Assembly (NCBI GenBank): GCA_947095585.1
Contig: OX352763.1
Location: forward strand, 19,517,462 to 19,581,461
Origin: Nephrocerus scutellatus
Taxonomy: Eukaryota; Arthropoda; Insecta; Diptera; Pipunculidae
DNA length: 64,000 nucleotides
Direction of reading: 5' to 3'
The notes below the pieces were generated by a model. The model ran no database searches and was not told where the DNA came from. It worked only from the letters and a program-made list of their open reading frames with translations. Position numbers and translations under genes: made by a program. Below, piece after piece: positions 1 to 12,234 of this stretch (the stretch's first letter is position 1; every line of letters begins with the position of its first letter).

Positions 1-2540
1 TATTTGTAGCGGGCTTTTTTAGTCGTGCGCCTTTTTGAAGTCGCCTTTTAAATAGGATACCGTCAGTTGGGTAGGGTCAGTGGGATGAAGAAACGGGAAA
101 CGCCGGGTATTTCCGCCAATAGAATATAAAGAGAGAGCTGTTATCTTACGTAGCCTAGTATTAGAAGGTTTAAATGGAATAAATATTTGATTAAAGGAAA
201 ACTTGTACGCTAATAATTTGTTGTAGTTTTTCGCATTGGCATAAACAAGAATTGCAAATCTTTAAAATTTCTTCATTAAGACCAGTCTTACATGAAACTG
301 TTTACTGTACAGCGTATAACAAGTTGCTTGCTTATAAATTACTCTCTTCCTTTGCATTTTTGCGCGACCAATTGGGCCGAAATTTTTGAAGTTTTATTTT
401 TCTCGTTAATGTACTTGAGTAAAAGCGTATAGTTAACGTTTTTTGAATACTTAATAACTTGGCTAACTGAATGCTAAATAACTTTCCAACATTTACCACA
501 TTTTCCACACTGCAGCTGGCATACAAATTAACACAGGTGTTGTGTGTGTCAATGTTCCTTCTTGCAAGTGTTACAGAGAATGTAAACTATCATTGGGTTG
601 CTGTGTCCGGAAATGAGGTCAGTAGTTGAACATCAGAGTGTGTTTGTTGTCAGCGAAGACAAAACTAATTCAATGTTGTGAAATAAAATGGATTTAAAAA
701 GAAGTCTACCGTAAGTGGTACACATGCGAGAGGCCACTATGTAAGACATGATTCCGAATTGGTAGTTGTGCTAGAACTAGTTATGGCCAGATTGCAGTAC
801 TATTCATGGTCAATGTTAAAGTAGTTAAACATAATTTTGTGCAGTTTGTTTACTCCAGTTTTGGTGATTCTTTTAGAAGGTAAAGTATACCAGTTTGTTG
901 CCAATACAGTTAACTTGACTTTACTCTTAGAACAACGATTTGAAAAATTGAGCATGCAATAAAGCAGTATTCTAGGTTCTTTATTTAATTAAGAAGAAGT
1001 AACTATTTCAGTTTTACCACCAATTTAGTATTGCAGTACTTTTCGTATGTTACGAGAAACGCAACCAATAAAAGACAACTTTTAGCTCATATAAACAGTG
1101 CTGCTTTTAATTTTCGCTCGCTTCTTTTAGTTATTTAGCATACGCTTATGAAGTTTTACGTCCATTTAGTACCAAAGCACATTTTATTTGTATTACATGA
1201 AAACAAATATTTGTAGTAGTGAACATTTTTCTTGCTAATAAGAGAATTAAAGTCAGTATTTTAATAAAGTACAATCATCACAGACAAACTTATGAAGAAC
1301 GACCGGTGAGTAGACTATTATTGCTGTGGACCACGCCTTTAGAGCAAAAAAAGAAAAAAAAAGTTCTCACTGCTTGTGAGAAAATTTAAAGCAAAGTACA
1401 AGTGCTCCCGGCTGTTAGTACGACTTATAAACAATTCGCTTAAATAAATGTTCTTCAGTAGTTGCACGTGTATATTGGAAAAAAAACTTCTCAGATCGCA
1501 TTTACACTTGACCTTTAAACATTTTTAAAGGTCCAGTTCGCACACTAAAGTGATATGGCTAACTAGTAATAATTTTTCATTTTCTTCACTTGTTGTACCC
1601 GAAAATTATGAACGGCACCTAAAAATTGCTATTGTAGACTTTAAGACGTTTCCATACAGTTTCCATGCTTGCTTGCATAAGAAGTAGTATCGCAATTTGT
1701 GTTTGAAATTGGATATTGCCGGCAGATAGTATCTAATTACAGGTAAATTTATTGTTAGACTATTATTGGAACATCACTTGCAAGAGATTCTGCTGAGATT
1801 TCATGCTTCATGGATACTTTGTATGTGTGCGTATTTGTATCTATGGCAAAAATCAACACCCAACCGGCGCATAAAAGCCATATAGTTATGCTAAACGTAA
1901 TTACACACGTACTCGTACAAAAATTATGTGGTAAATAGCCATTATATGAGATCTCTTTTCACTTCGTTTAACATCACAACACATAACAGAGTCCAGCAGA
2001 TTGAGCAATCAAATTGCACCATATCCCTCAACATTCAGTACAATATTTTTTGATAAACATTATGGTGCTGATGATGATGATGAAAATGCGTTTAAGCAAT
2101 AATTTCGTACGCTTTGGTAAGATATGTTTTTCTTTCAGATATACGATCACCCCAAAGTCCAGTTTGCCACCATAACCTTTTTTGGAGGCTTATTTTTTAT
2201 GACGGGATGATATGGGATCTTAGGGATGAGAAATGGTTATACTATAATAAGGTGAATTTGTTCGATTAGATAAATAAAAAGTGATGCATATGTTAAACAT
2301 GTGCACTTACCTTTTGTATGGATAAATTGAATAAACGAATTGAAATACTATTCTTTGGATCATTAACAGAATTGTATTCTGTATAAGTGGTTAGACTTGT
2401 ATTTTAAAGTAAAGTATGTCCGATCAGCTATCATTTAATTTTTTTAATATCTTTATTTGGTTGTGGGAGGTATTCAGGAAAAATCGTACTTTTGAGATTC
2501 GTTAAAAAGTCGATTTACTTAAACAACGCAACCGGTGGTG
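1..2540. other. no recognised feature
   Basis: AT-rich non-coding sequence with only short open frames. No repeat family, splice-signal pair or RNA gene that I can support. Confidence 0.5.
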
Positions 2541-2542
2541 TT

Positions 2543-2860
2543 TTAAAGAAATAGGCGGGTGCCAGCCAACCAGGATAGATATGAGTCTATCCTCCAGCTC
2601 ATCTCGAACGCGGCTAAGAGGTCAGAATCCTTTTTGCTAAGCACCAAAGTCTCGGATCCATATGTAAGTACAGTTATGACCATTGTCTTATACACCAGCA
2701 GCTTGGATGTTATGGTTAAACTCCTGGATTTAAAGAGACTTGACAGACTAAAGTAGGCCCGTATTTCTGCCCTATACTTACATATATTAACCAAAACTTG
2801 GAAAGATATTTTGTGTTCCCACAAGATAAAACACAATTTTCGTGCGAACAATTGATTTGG
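2543..2860 (-). mobile_element. RTE-type LINE fragment (reverse transcriptase C-terminal part)
   Basis: The - strand frame contains SKLLVYKTMVITVLTYGSET and a following LSKKD...LLAAFE stretch. These are hallmarks of the post-catalytic region of RTE-clade reverse transcriptases. No catalytic motif is left. An isolated relic. Confidence 0.65.
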
Positions 2861-4254
2861 AAGACAGTAGTACAGAGCATAATAAAAATAAAGTGGTTTA
2901 CTATATTAATATTAATTTTTATGAAATAAGTTGTCGATGTTGTAGCTGGTATGTGAAATCCACCGGCTTTGTCACATTGATCGGTAGGTAGTTTTGGACT
3001 TGTTTGGTGGGAACTGTTATTCTGAAGGTACTGACTCTATAATATCCTATAAACCTTGTCACAACTTATAAAATAAACTCTAATTTTTACATTGTTCAGA
3101 TCAAAATTATGTCAGAGTAGTTCTGTTTGGTAATGACATTTAATATATATATATATAAGGTACAAAGTTTAAGGGATTTTATATATACATACTTAATTAC
3201 TTACTTGTCAACATAAATATACTTATTTTCTTTAGTCATTCATTATTTTATGAATGATCCAAAGAATGACTCAACTACCTGTAAGCTGCAACTCATACTC
3301 ATGGAATTAATGAAACAATTAATTGATAATTCATCGAAAATCATGATAGTAAATGTATCTTTATATAGTAAGGCTAAAGTAACATCATGAGTAACACAAA
3401 TTAAAGTGTATTTATTTTCCGAGATTAAACTTGTGCCAGCCAGTGTAATAAGACAAACATCGAATCTACAAATAGGACACATCATAACTATTTATATTTA
3501 TCATCAAATCACAATACTTTTGTGGCACAGCGTCAATAGAATTTTTCAAACAAAATATTATTAAACAATACAGCGTTATTTGCCACACAAAACTTGTAAA
3601 AGTATATGAACTGAATGTGTAAATAGATTGATCTACGAGTATGCCTATCCGATCCGAAAAATTACCTTAACTTTTTGTGCATTTGCACATACATATAGTT
3701 GATAGCTACCAACTATAGGTTTTAAGTAAATATATACTTAAATTTATGTAGAAAATTAATTACCTAAACCAAAAAATTAAAATAGTTGTCAGAAATGCAG
3801 TTTTTATTTTATTTTTTTAAGCATTTTGCCAACGAATTTATCCATTTTGTTTAAAACAAAAGCAAAAGTTAACTGACTTATTGCAGGAACAGTGTTGGAC
3901 TTATTTTATTCGATTTTAATGCGGTCGACCTTGATTTACTGGTTTTTATCGCTCTGTTCCTTTATATAATGGACCATAGGAGGATCGTTGCAAATGGAAA
4001 ATTTTACGCTTTTTTAGAAATGATGATCATAAGCTTATTTTTAAATAAAGAGTTCACTTAAGTGCACTTCTTAGGCTTTATTTTACTGCTTATAAATTTT
4101 TGGCAAATGTTTTTTTAGTAATCCTAACGTTTTCTTAGTAAGGTATAGGTATATAGTTGTATATATTATATATTATAGATACAAGTTTGTATTTTAAACT
4201 AAATTCATATAATTATCTTCAAATTGATAATTTACTTGAGTATGTTGTTTTTGT
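2861..4254. other. no recognised feature
   Basis: AT-rich. A TATATATATATA run near 3145. No coding or element signature. Confidence 0.5.
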
Positions 4255-4400
4255 TGTTTTTACGTTGTTTTTCAAGTGTAATGTGTAAAGGATTTTCGCC
4301 CTTATAATGCATGCGTCGCGTGGACGTTAAGAAAGTAGGAAGAGGAAAAGATGAGATGTCTATGCAAATGTGTCTTAAATGACTTCAATTCAACTGTCAG
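4255..4400 (-). mobile_element. Jockey-type LINE 3' end
   Basis: The reverse complement matches the 3' end of the element at 49210-50835: a segment around AGACATCTC, then a GCATTATAAGGG(C)GAA block and a T-rich (poly-A complement) end. Only the last 150 bp remain. Confidence 0.6.
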
Positions 4401-4417
4401 ATATGAAATATGAAGAT

Positions 4418-5480
4418 TTTTTTTTTTTTGAAACAATAACCCTAGCCCAATGGCCGAATCTGCGACCTAAAAAGATCTATTGTATCGTAGGGTGTCAATA
4501 ATCTAAGAGACTAACTATCTTCCTCATGAAGGATAGTATGTCATTAGTGGCAGAATTATGCAAATCAGCCGACGAACATAATGCCCTGTGGAAAATATTT
4601 CTCCTTAGCCAGATCAAATATGGACAGTCACAGAGAATGTGCCCGGAAGTTTCGTCCTCCTCCAGGCAGAACCTACATTCCGTTTTTGAGCCCTTGTCAA
4701 GATCAAGGATTTCCTTATAGAAAAACGGCCTGATTAACCGTTTGGACAGTCAGACGTTTGGAAAAATGCCACCACCGCCGGGTGCTTTGAATGGTTTGAA
4801 GGAGTCTACGGCCCATTTAACCTAATCTGGACTAAATATTTTTCCAGATATACTATTTACCCTGCTTTCGATGAGTGCCCTATGATTAGGAGCATTAGGG
4901 AGTGAAACATAAGTACACGAACCGGGGAAATGAACTTGAATTAGTGTTCTAATTGTGTCCTCATGGTCCGATTTGTAGTTACCATTTGTCTTCTTCAGTA
5001 AGCTTACACAGTTTGCCTGATCCTTGGCGAGTGCCTTCTGCATTTGTGCCGCTATTAGCATATCAGCAATACTTTCACAGCAATTCCACCATGTGGCTCG
5101 TTTGGATCGTCTCAATTCAGAGTTATACTCTGTAAGGGCAAACCTATATTCGTCCCAGCTCTTCCTGCGTTTAGCAGTATTGAAAAGCTTTCTAACTTTC
5201 TTGCTAAGTTTGGCCAGCCGGTCATTCCACCAGTGAACCTTAAGTTTACTCAAACTGGTTTTGGGGACACTGCTGCCGTAGTAGGAAATAAGCAATACAT
5301 CATTTAACTGATAAGCTGTAAATTCTACGTCTCCTATGGACTTAACTGGAGTAGGTAGCATATCTAACTTGGTGATGATAAGTCCCCGATAAAGATTTCA
5401 GTCCGTAGACTTAGGATTGTGTGTGACTACCAAGAGAGAAATCGATTTGTCGATATGAAAGTCTAGCCGCCTAAGCCATT
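4418..5480 (-). mobile_element. R1/LOA-type LINE with internal deletion
   Basis: It begins with a T run at 4421 (poly-A tail on the - strand). Sequence up to about 4770 encodes the C-terminal Cys/His motif downstream of RNase H (CRF..., HILCDCP-like). At about 4780 it jumps to sequence lying between endonuclease and reverse transcriptase (4822-5361, VHWWNDRLAKLSKKVRKLFN). The reverse transcriptase core and most of RNase H are therefore deleted. A second copy of the same family lies at 12235-13960. Confidence 0.7.
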
Positions 5481-6739
5481 TAAGTCACTGCCTCAAATCC
5501 AAAAACATCCAACCAATTTTTTGTTGAATTTTTATTTAATTGTTAATCATTTTTATGTTAGTATTCTTCAAATGCTTTTTTAAGGCAATTTACAATTAAA
5601 TGAATTTAATTGAGGCTGAGACAATGAACCCATGAAAACACATAAAATTTGAAAATTGCATAATTATTACACAGTGACATTACGTCACCGATATTATATT
5701 TTTTTCATTTGTAAGCCAAGTTGATTGAACTAATTTGTATAACAAAACTTAACCTGCTTTTAATGTGGTGAACAGGTATAGGACAATATTTTTATGCGCA
5801 ACTTTTAACGAGATTAAAGCATAACAATTTGTTATTATGATCGGTCCCGTTTAGTATTTATTCAATTAATCATCAAGATTTTATTGATTTTGTTGTACGA
5901 TTAGTCTGAAACACTGCAAACGACGATCAACATAAGCAATAAATTAAAAAACAAAAACATCCGCAAGCTAAAACGAACAAATAATATAAATTGATTGGAA
6001 ATTAAATTAGATAACTTAATTGAGTATGATTGCTGTATCAACTATTTTTTGCTTTTGGAATATGTTTTATGTATGAATAATTTATGAAAAAACAAATTGG
6101 CCATTTACGCATAGACAACAGAAATTGTGCCGTATACATTGATCTCGGTCATTTTTTTATGAATGTTAAATGTTGCTCAAACTTCTATTGAAATTATGCC
6201 GTTAAATTTCTTTTAAATTGAAAATTAAATGAAATTTAGTTGCATTATTTGTTCCGATAATGCAGTGTAAGTTTTTTCCTTTTTTACTAATTAGGCAACT
6301 AAGTGGTATAATGTTCTTATTTTCGATTGAGCGGCTTTTGTTCTTCTTGTTATAAAAAGTTATATTTATATACGTTGTTGTTGCATTAAAGTGAATAATG
6401 ATATAAAAAATTTTTGATTGAGACATACAGAGCGGAACAGAACCTCAAGCCTTATACAACTATTTTATCGAGTAACGATTAAAAGTACAAGTACTGCTAT
6501 GCAGGTTCATTCATGAGAAGCATTCTTTGTCGCTAAGTTTTGCACTTAAATACGTATGCAGGAAGAGTAAGTCCTTGAAAGTATAAGTAAGTCTCTTGCG
6601 CTTCATACGAAGCTCCAAGTGGTTCAACGAGTAGGCGTGGGATTTTCCTCGATCCTTGTGGTATCACAACGAACCTTCATGGTTTTAGTGCGTCGGTTTT
6701 GACTGACGGTGACTTCAACCTAACCTAACATAAGTCCTG
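5481..6739. other. no recognised gene
   Basis: AT-rich non-coding sequence. 6610-6735 is more GC-balanced and ends AACCTAACCTAACA, perhaps the tail of a dispersed element, but I see no second copy to prove it. Confidence 0.4.
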
Positions 6740-7325
6740 GGGCTAAGATGTCGGGCGTAGAAGAGAAATGGACACGATTTAAGAATACTGTCATTAGTAC
6801 TGCTGACTCCATCTTAGGCAGTCGTCGTAATGATCGGAACGACTGGTTCGATGACGAATGTAAGCTAGCGACTGAACGTAAGAATGATACGTACTGAGCA
6901 ATCCAACAATCTCATACGCGAATGTGAATATAAAGAGCTCAGAAGATATTAGAAAACAGTTCACCGGCAGCCTGGGAGAAGGATCTCTTTCGTGAACTAG
7001 AACAGTACAGAGAGCAAGGACCGCACCAGGCGCGGAAGTTTTACCAAAGAGTCCGCGGTATGACGCAATATACACCACGTTGCACATACTGCAATGTTTG
7101 TCCTTACAAACCTTGCAGTTATCTGATCGCCGATCTTAAAAGCATATTAGAGCGATGGGAAGAGCACTTTCATGAGTTCGTAAATGGCCAGTTAAATGAG
7201 GAGTTGGAGGCATCACCAATGACCGAAGACCATACTATGCTGCAATGCAAGCATAGACGAAGTTAGCAGAGCGATAAATCGGTTCAAAAATAATAAGGCC
7301 CCGGAATCAGATGGGAGAGTTGTGT
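6740..7325 (+). mobile_element. RTE-type LINE fragment (between endonuclease and RT)
   Basis: Reading frames broken by stops and shifts encode WFDDECK, YKELRRY and ERWEEHFHEFVNGQLNEELE, then INRFKNNKAPESDG. This is the typical RTE order before the reverse transcriptase. It ends before the catalytic palm. Confidence 0.7.
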
Positions 7326-7884
7326 TAAGTTTCTGTAAAAAATTTAATTTAATGCCAGTGAAACATTGAAATGCTTCCAAAAGTATTCGGTGAATAACCC
7401 TCTCCAAAGAAATGGCATGTGGTTTTTTTAACTGCATCCCGCAAAATATAATGTATATTTTGGTCGCCCAATATTTTCAACAGATTATTTTTTTTAAATG
7501 AATTAAAAAAGAAGTTCTGTGAAAAAATGTAGTGACATAACTTTTCGAGAGCTTGATGTGACAAGCTGCAAGTTTAAGTAAAAAACAAATTATGACGATG
7601 ATTCGGCCTTGGCAGCGAGTTTCATCGGTTGTTAATCGGTCCGTTCAAAAGACCGCTTTTAGAAGCACGAGTTAGTCTTACCATGTGATATCGTAAAATC
7701 CCCGTAACAAAAAACATGTTTTCATCAAACTGCTTTAAAATGTAAACCAAATGACTTACCAAGATGAAAGTTAAAAAAAATATCAATTAAGATAAAAAAA
7801 TATTATATTTTGACATGCAAATTTGCCACTTGATTTTATGAAATACAGGAACAAAACGATGCATGATTCTTGCATTACTTCTGC

Positions 7885-8620
7885 TTAGTTCCAATATCGA
7901 GCGAGAGTTCTTTTGGTTATAGATTCCCAACTTACGGAAGCGGTTGCCCTACCTATTCTGCGTATATCTCCCCGTATTGTACGGTTTATACCACAGAATG
8001 GTTCTGGCCCTACTAACGGAATTACTGCCCCTTCGTTGCCTTCTATGTAAGTGTGTCACGGCACCTAGTACAAACGTATCTTGTTGACTTCGCCAAGTCT
8101 GTTTAGCTTCGCCCTGCAATTCTACACTAGTCTTGATGTGATGTGGAATGCATCCAGGGCTCTTAGCGCAGTTTGGCCGTCTGTCATTATGGCTATTTCC
8201 TGCCTTATCTAGTTCCTTTCCAGATTAAAGTAAGCACATCTTTCGCTGTCATGTACTTTTGCCTAGAATATGCTCGGGTACTGTCCATTGCTTTAGAGTA
8301 TTTGTTCGTGTCCCATGGACTCTTGCATGCCTTTAGTCTATTCGTATACCGCTTTATGTTTCCCGGATGTATCTGATACTCAGTTTCAGATCTGCATTTC
8401 TTCTTGGTGCTCACTTTGAGTTCAAAATTCTTCTTGAATTTAAGCTTTTGTACCATGTTATCTGAATTTAAACGGCATGCTCACTTAAGGAATCTACTTG
8501 GCAGTATTCCTCTCATCCTGTCCACCGTGAAGCAGCCTACTCTGCTCAAACGTAATTTAGTTTCTTTGGATTTGCTTTCTACCACTAATTGTGGTGGGAG
8601 TAGCCGAAACAAAAAATAGC
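7885..8620 (-). mobile_element. R1/LOA-type LINE fragment (RT end and RNase H)
   Basis: Sequence is parallel to the copy at 46450-47420 over most of its length (shared blocks around GGAAGCGG, CAAAATGGTTCTGG-like and AGTACAAACGTA). It is more diverged, with a short internal deletion in the RNase H part. Antisense to the window. Confidence 0.65.
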
Positions 8621-9694
8621 ATCGTTGGTTGAAGATTTTCTATGGAATGCAACCAAAAGAATCTCTTTATTTTTGAAGAGTTGGACAATTGGGACAGGGG
8701 CCTCCATAATTTTATTTTCCAAACCTCATGTTGTTCAGAATTTTTTGATAGTGGCTTCTTTACTTTTTTTTGTTTCGGGTTGGGCCCGATATGTTATAAA
8801 TCCAATAAATGTAAGTCTAGAAAAAAGCACGAAAGACTGTGTACGGGTAGCGTAGTGCTCCGAACAGCTAGTTCTTTATAAATAGAAAAGTTTACTATTT
8901 TTTCTCGTTTATTTTTTTTTAATTTTACAACGTTTTGCGGCTTAGTTTAAGCAATCCATCATGATATACTCGTACAATCAACCCATGGGAGGTACCCATT
9001 GTAAACGTTTGAAACGGGAATCAGTGGTCTCAGCCTCAAACGGAAGTACACCACAGTGACATTAAAGTTATCCGGAATTTTTTTATATTTCTACAGTTCA
9101 CAGTACACAACATTGCAACACTTTTACTTGTACTTGGTAGCCACAAGTATTAGGTTTTGGTCAGAAAATAATAAAACCTCACCGGCTAAGCAGCATATAA
9201 TAAAAAATGCCAGATTCATATATTAATCAACAACTCCGTAAGTTTTTCTTTGTACCTTTTCTTTTGAGTTAAACATCTACATATGCAAGTAATGGAAAAG
9301 TGTTAGTGCTGCTTACATTCTGAACGTTTGAAAAAAGAAAAAAAAATAACTCACGTACTTCTTTTTATATTACCTCAATGGATATCTATCTGCACAATTT
9401 TAGCTGTTGAATGCGCAGCTAGCTCATAGCTATTTTATGAGCTGCGTAACCACATTTGCCCGTTTTGTTTTGTGAAAATGCGTTTATAAACTCGCATGCA
9501 CCTACATAACAATAGGGAAACGATACGATGGTTTCCTTCATATTTTCATGTAGATCGTACTATGCGCTTTTTTTAGTATTAGGCGGCGTTTGTTAAAAGT
9601 ATATTCGTTTTATATATACAAGTAATTACTTGCAAAGTACCGTCCAAGGAGGAAATAATTCTGTGGAAAATTTATAAAATTATTTACATTTTGT
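8621..9694. other. no recognised feature
   Basis: Two overlapping short open frames at 8625-8881 have no recognisable family. The remainder is AT-rich. Confidence 0.4.
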
Positions 9695-9830
9695 CTTTAT
9701 AATGTACACACGCTTAAGGGATTTGCACCCTTCTTAGCACAGCGCGGACGTTAGGAAATTAAGTCGAGGAAAAGATAAGATGTCCATGCACATGCGTTTT
9801 AAGTTACTGCATTCATTCAGTAGTAGCTGT
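9695..9830 (-). mobile_element. Jockey-type LINE 3' end
   Basis: This is the same 3' segment as 50690-50815 in reverse: CACACGCTTAAGGG, GCACAGCG, GACGTTAGG, GGAAAAGATAAGATGTCCAT. Truncated on its 5' side and abutting an RTE fragment. Confidence 0.6.
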
Positions 9831-9849
9831 AGCTGGAACTGCTCAGAAA

Positions 9850-9995
9850 GTTGAGACCCCCGGGTTAAGTGAGGAATTAGAGGCCTTTCCAATGACCGAC
9901 GAAAACATTCTGCTAACACAGCTCAGCTGACACCAAGCACAGAAGAAGTTACTAGTGTTGTAAAACACTTCAAAAACAATAAGGCTTTGACAAGG
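9850..9995 (+). mobile_element. RTE-type LINE fragment
   Basis: A block resembling 7190-7310 (AGTGAGGAATTAGAGGC..., CCAATGACCGACGAA, then FKNNKA coding) is followed directly by unrelated sequence. Confidence 0.55.
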
Positions 9996-10223
9996 AAAAG
10001 GGTATCCCTGTTTAGTTTATAAAGAAAGACTGGCGAAGATTGATTTTTTAGCTGTCAAGTTCGTTTTTTCAAAAAAAAAAAAACCAATCTATGGTAGATC
10101 GGATTTCCGCTCTAACAGATCTTGATATTTTGGGAGATTTACCCCTCTTTTCATTAACTACAACAACAACATGCAACAAACAATGTAAACAAAAGATGGC
10201 TTTCGTGCTCGTTTTTTCGAGAA

Positions 10224-10247
10224 AAATCTGAGCTCGAGCTCAGATTT
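10224..10247. repeat. perfect 24-bp palindrome
   Basis: AAATCTGAGCTC followed at once by its reverse complement, with no loop. It contains two SacI-type GAGCTC sites around an XhoI-type CTCGAG centre. Confidence 0.85.
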
Positions 10248-10439
10248 CTAAAACAATACGACATAAGAAATTCATAAACTAATAGTGCAAGTTTCTATGA
10301 AAATAAAAATCAAAATGTTCTTTCGATAAGATGTGTGTAGTGTAGTCAATGTTGCACCCTAAAAAAGCTTGCATAACTGTGTTTTGACAATTATAAGATG
10401 GCGGGGTAAAAAACAGGTTATTGTAACTTAGGAATAATA

Positions 10440-10590
10440 AATTTAATAATAAACGCAGATAAGTTTGATGTATTGAATGTAAGTTTGATGTAATGAATGC
10501 GAAGAATAAGTTTAATGTAACTTTGAAATAAGTTTAATGTAATAAACGTAAAAGAGTTTAATGTAGTTTTGATAATAAATGTAATGAAAG
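10440..10590. repeat. degenerate AAGTTTAATGTAA repeat
   Basis: About six imperfect copies of AAGTTT(A/G)ATGTA with irregular spacing; AT-rich low complexity. Confidence 0.55.
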
Positions 10591-11053
10591 TATTAGGCAC
10601 ATGTGTTTGTAAATCCAATTAAAAGATGGTCATCTGGACGCCTTCATGACAGATGAAATAGAAGTGTTCGATGCGTTGCTTACAGTTATGTAGATGTTTT
10701 AATATAGGCATGCATGTAGGAATATATTTTCAATTTATAACAATGAAAATTTCAGTAATTTACCCGTTTACTACATAGTTATTAATATTTAGATAACCGT
10801 TTAAGTGTACTTTGTGTATTTTAGTATCTTTGCAAAAAAAAACCCACTATCTAACCATATTGTCTGCATGTCAAATAAATTAGGTGCGAGTATTGATATG
10901 AAATTGTAATATATCTTTCTTTTTTTTTCTCTCTCTCGCTCCTTTTTGGCAACCTACTCTGGTTTTGTTTTGATATTGGAACAAAAACTGTATCTGTAAC
11001 AAAAATACAAACTTTGTATAACCATTTGTGCTGTTTTGCTTACAAATCGAAAG

Positions 11054-11176
11054 GTGACCAGTTCACGTTCAAAATCTGTCTTGATGAGTTTACGATGTCA
11101 TTCGCATCGATATCGTTCGAAATCAAAATCCAAATCTTCAGTAGATTTGCATCGGGGCGCATTAGATGTAGATAAG
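11054..11176 (+). CDS. candidate coding exon, Ser/Arg/Lys-rich (unassigned)
   Basis: 41 codons between a possible acceptor (CGAAAG) and a strong donor (GATAAG|GTAAGA) read VTSSRSKSVLMSLRCHSHRY and then a SKSKSKSSVDLHRG-type stretch. An in-frame ATG at 11084 could make it a first coding exon of 31 codons. Codon use looks coding. It ends in phase 0, as do the upstream borders of the Nost F-BAR exon at 44522, so it could serve as an alternative Nost N terminus. It could equally belong to a gene extending outside the window or be chance. No domain is recognised. Confidence 0.3.
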
Positions 11177-11745
11177 GTAAGATATTGTTGTGCGATTTGT
11201 GTGTGTTTTATGATTTTTTTTTTAATAACAGTAACATTCAGTCATCGTTCTTCCACCACCATCTGCTTTCATGCGTTGCAATAACTTTTCAATCATTTAA
11301 ATAACGACTTTGCATAATTATTTTTTTCTGTCATTAATCGCATTTTGTTTAATTTTGTATTGCTCTTCTACACTTCTACACACTTCAAAATTTTAATGTC
11401 AAGGTGAAGTTATCATCACTATGTGTTGAGGTGTTGCTAAAACGTTATCTATAATTTCTTTTTTTTTAAGTCTTATCGCCGCATGGAGTCCCAAACCTCC
11501 GAAAACCATATTACCTATTTTAATTTTTATTTAACATTTTTGACATTTATTGAATTTATTACTTTGAATACATAACAACCGGTTTTTAAAAAATCCTCGA
11601 TTCATTCTGCATAATTCCTATTAACTTTAATTAAAATCGAATCTTTCTTAAAATTAAAAGGTCATTTCTGTTTAACATATCTGCCCTGCCCTGTTTACTT
11701 TAGTACTTGATATGAAAGAGAGTTATGCTATTGCTGGAAACAGAG

Positions 11746-11785
11746 TATCTATATAGATAGCAGCAAGCAACAGCTGTTGCTTGCT
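11746..11785. repeat. two adjacent perfect palindromes
   Basis: TATCTATATAGATA (11746-11759) is followed two bases later by AGCAAGCAACAG and its reverse complement (11762-11785), centred on the E-box CAGCTG. A 10-bp inverted pair AAAGAGAGTT / AACTCTCTTT flanks both at about 11715 and 11817. Confidence 0.8.
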
Positions 11786-12234
11786 TATACTCGACCATGA
11801 GCACAACATTAAAGAAAACTCTCTTTTACTGTAGCTTGTCAATTGAACACTGTATTCATAAACTTGGAACTTGGAAGTTTAAAAATTGAATATGGATGTA
11901 CGTGTTAAAGCCAAGCAAAAGCTTCAATAGTCAAGCTTAAAAGCACTGTATCGCACTATGCACATTCCGCAACATAGGTTTTAGTGGTTGTTGTCCCAAC
12001 TAAAGATATGCTTTTTTAAGCACTGAGATACAACTTTTATTCAAAGTTTCCTTTTCGGTTATTAAGTTGCTGTTGTGTCTCCCCATATTAGTGGTTTAAA
12101 TTTGGGAAATGTAATTAATCTGTTGGAAAACATTTAACGTAACTTCAGAAATTCATATTCGGCGGTCAAATTAATGACACAAATGTGTGTACATTACAAA
12201 AATATCTTCTTGATACATGTCACTGCACTTGATT

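Noticed and set aside
6700..6735. Telomere-like AACCTAACCTAACA
   Set aside because: Only two units. More likely the tail of an unidentified dispersed element. A similar short CCTAACC motif near 63140 is also isolated.
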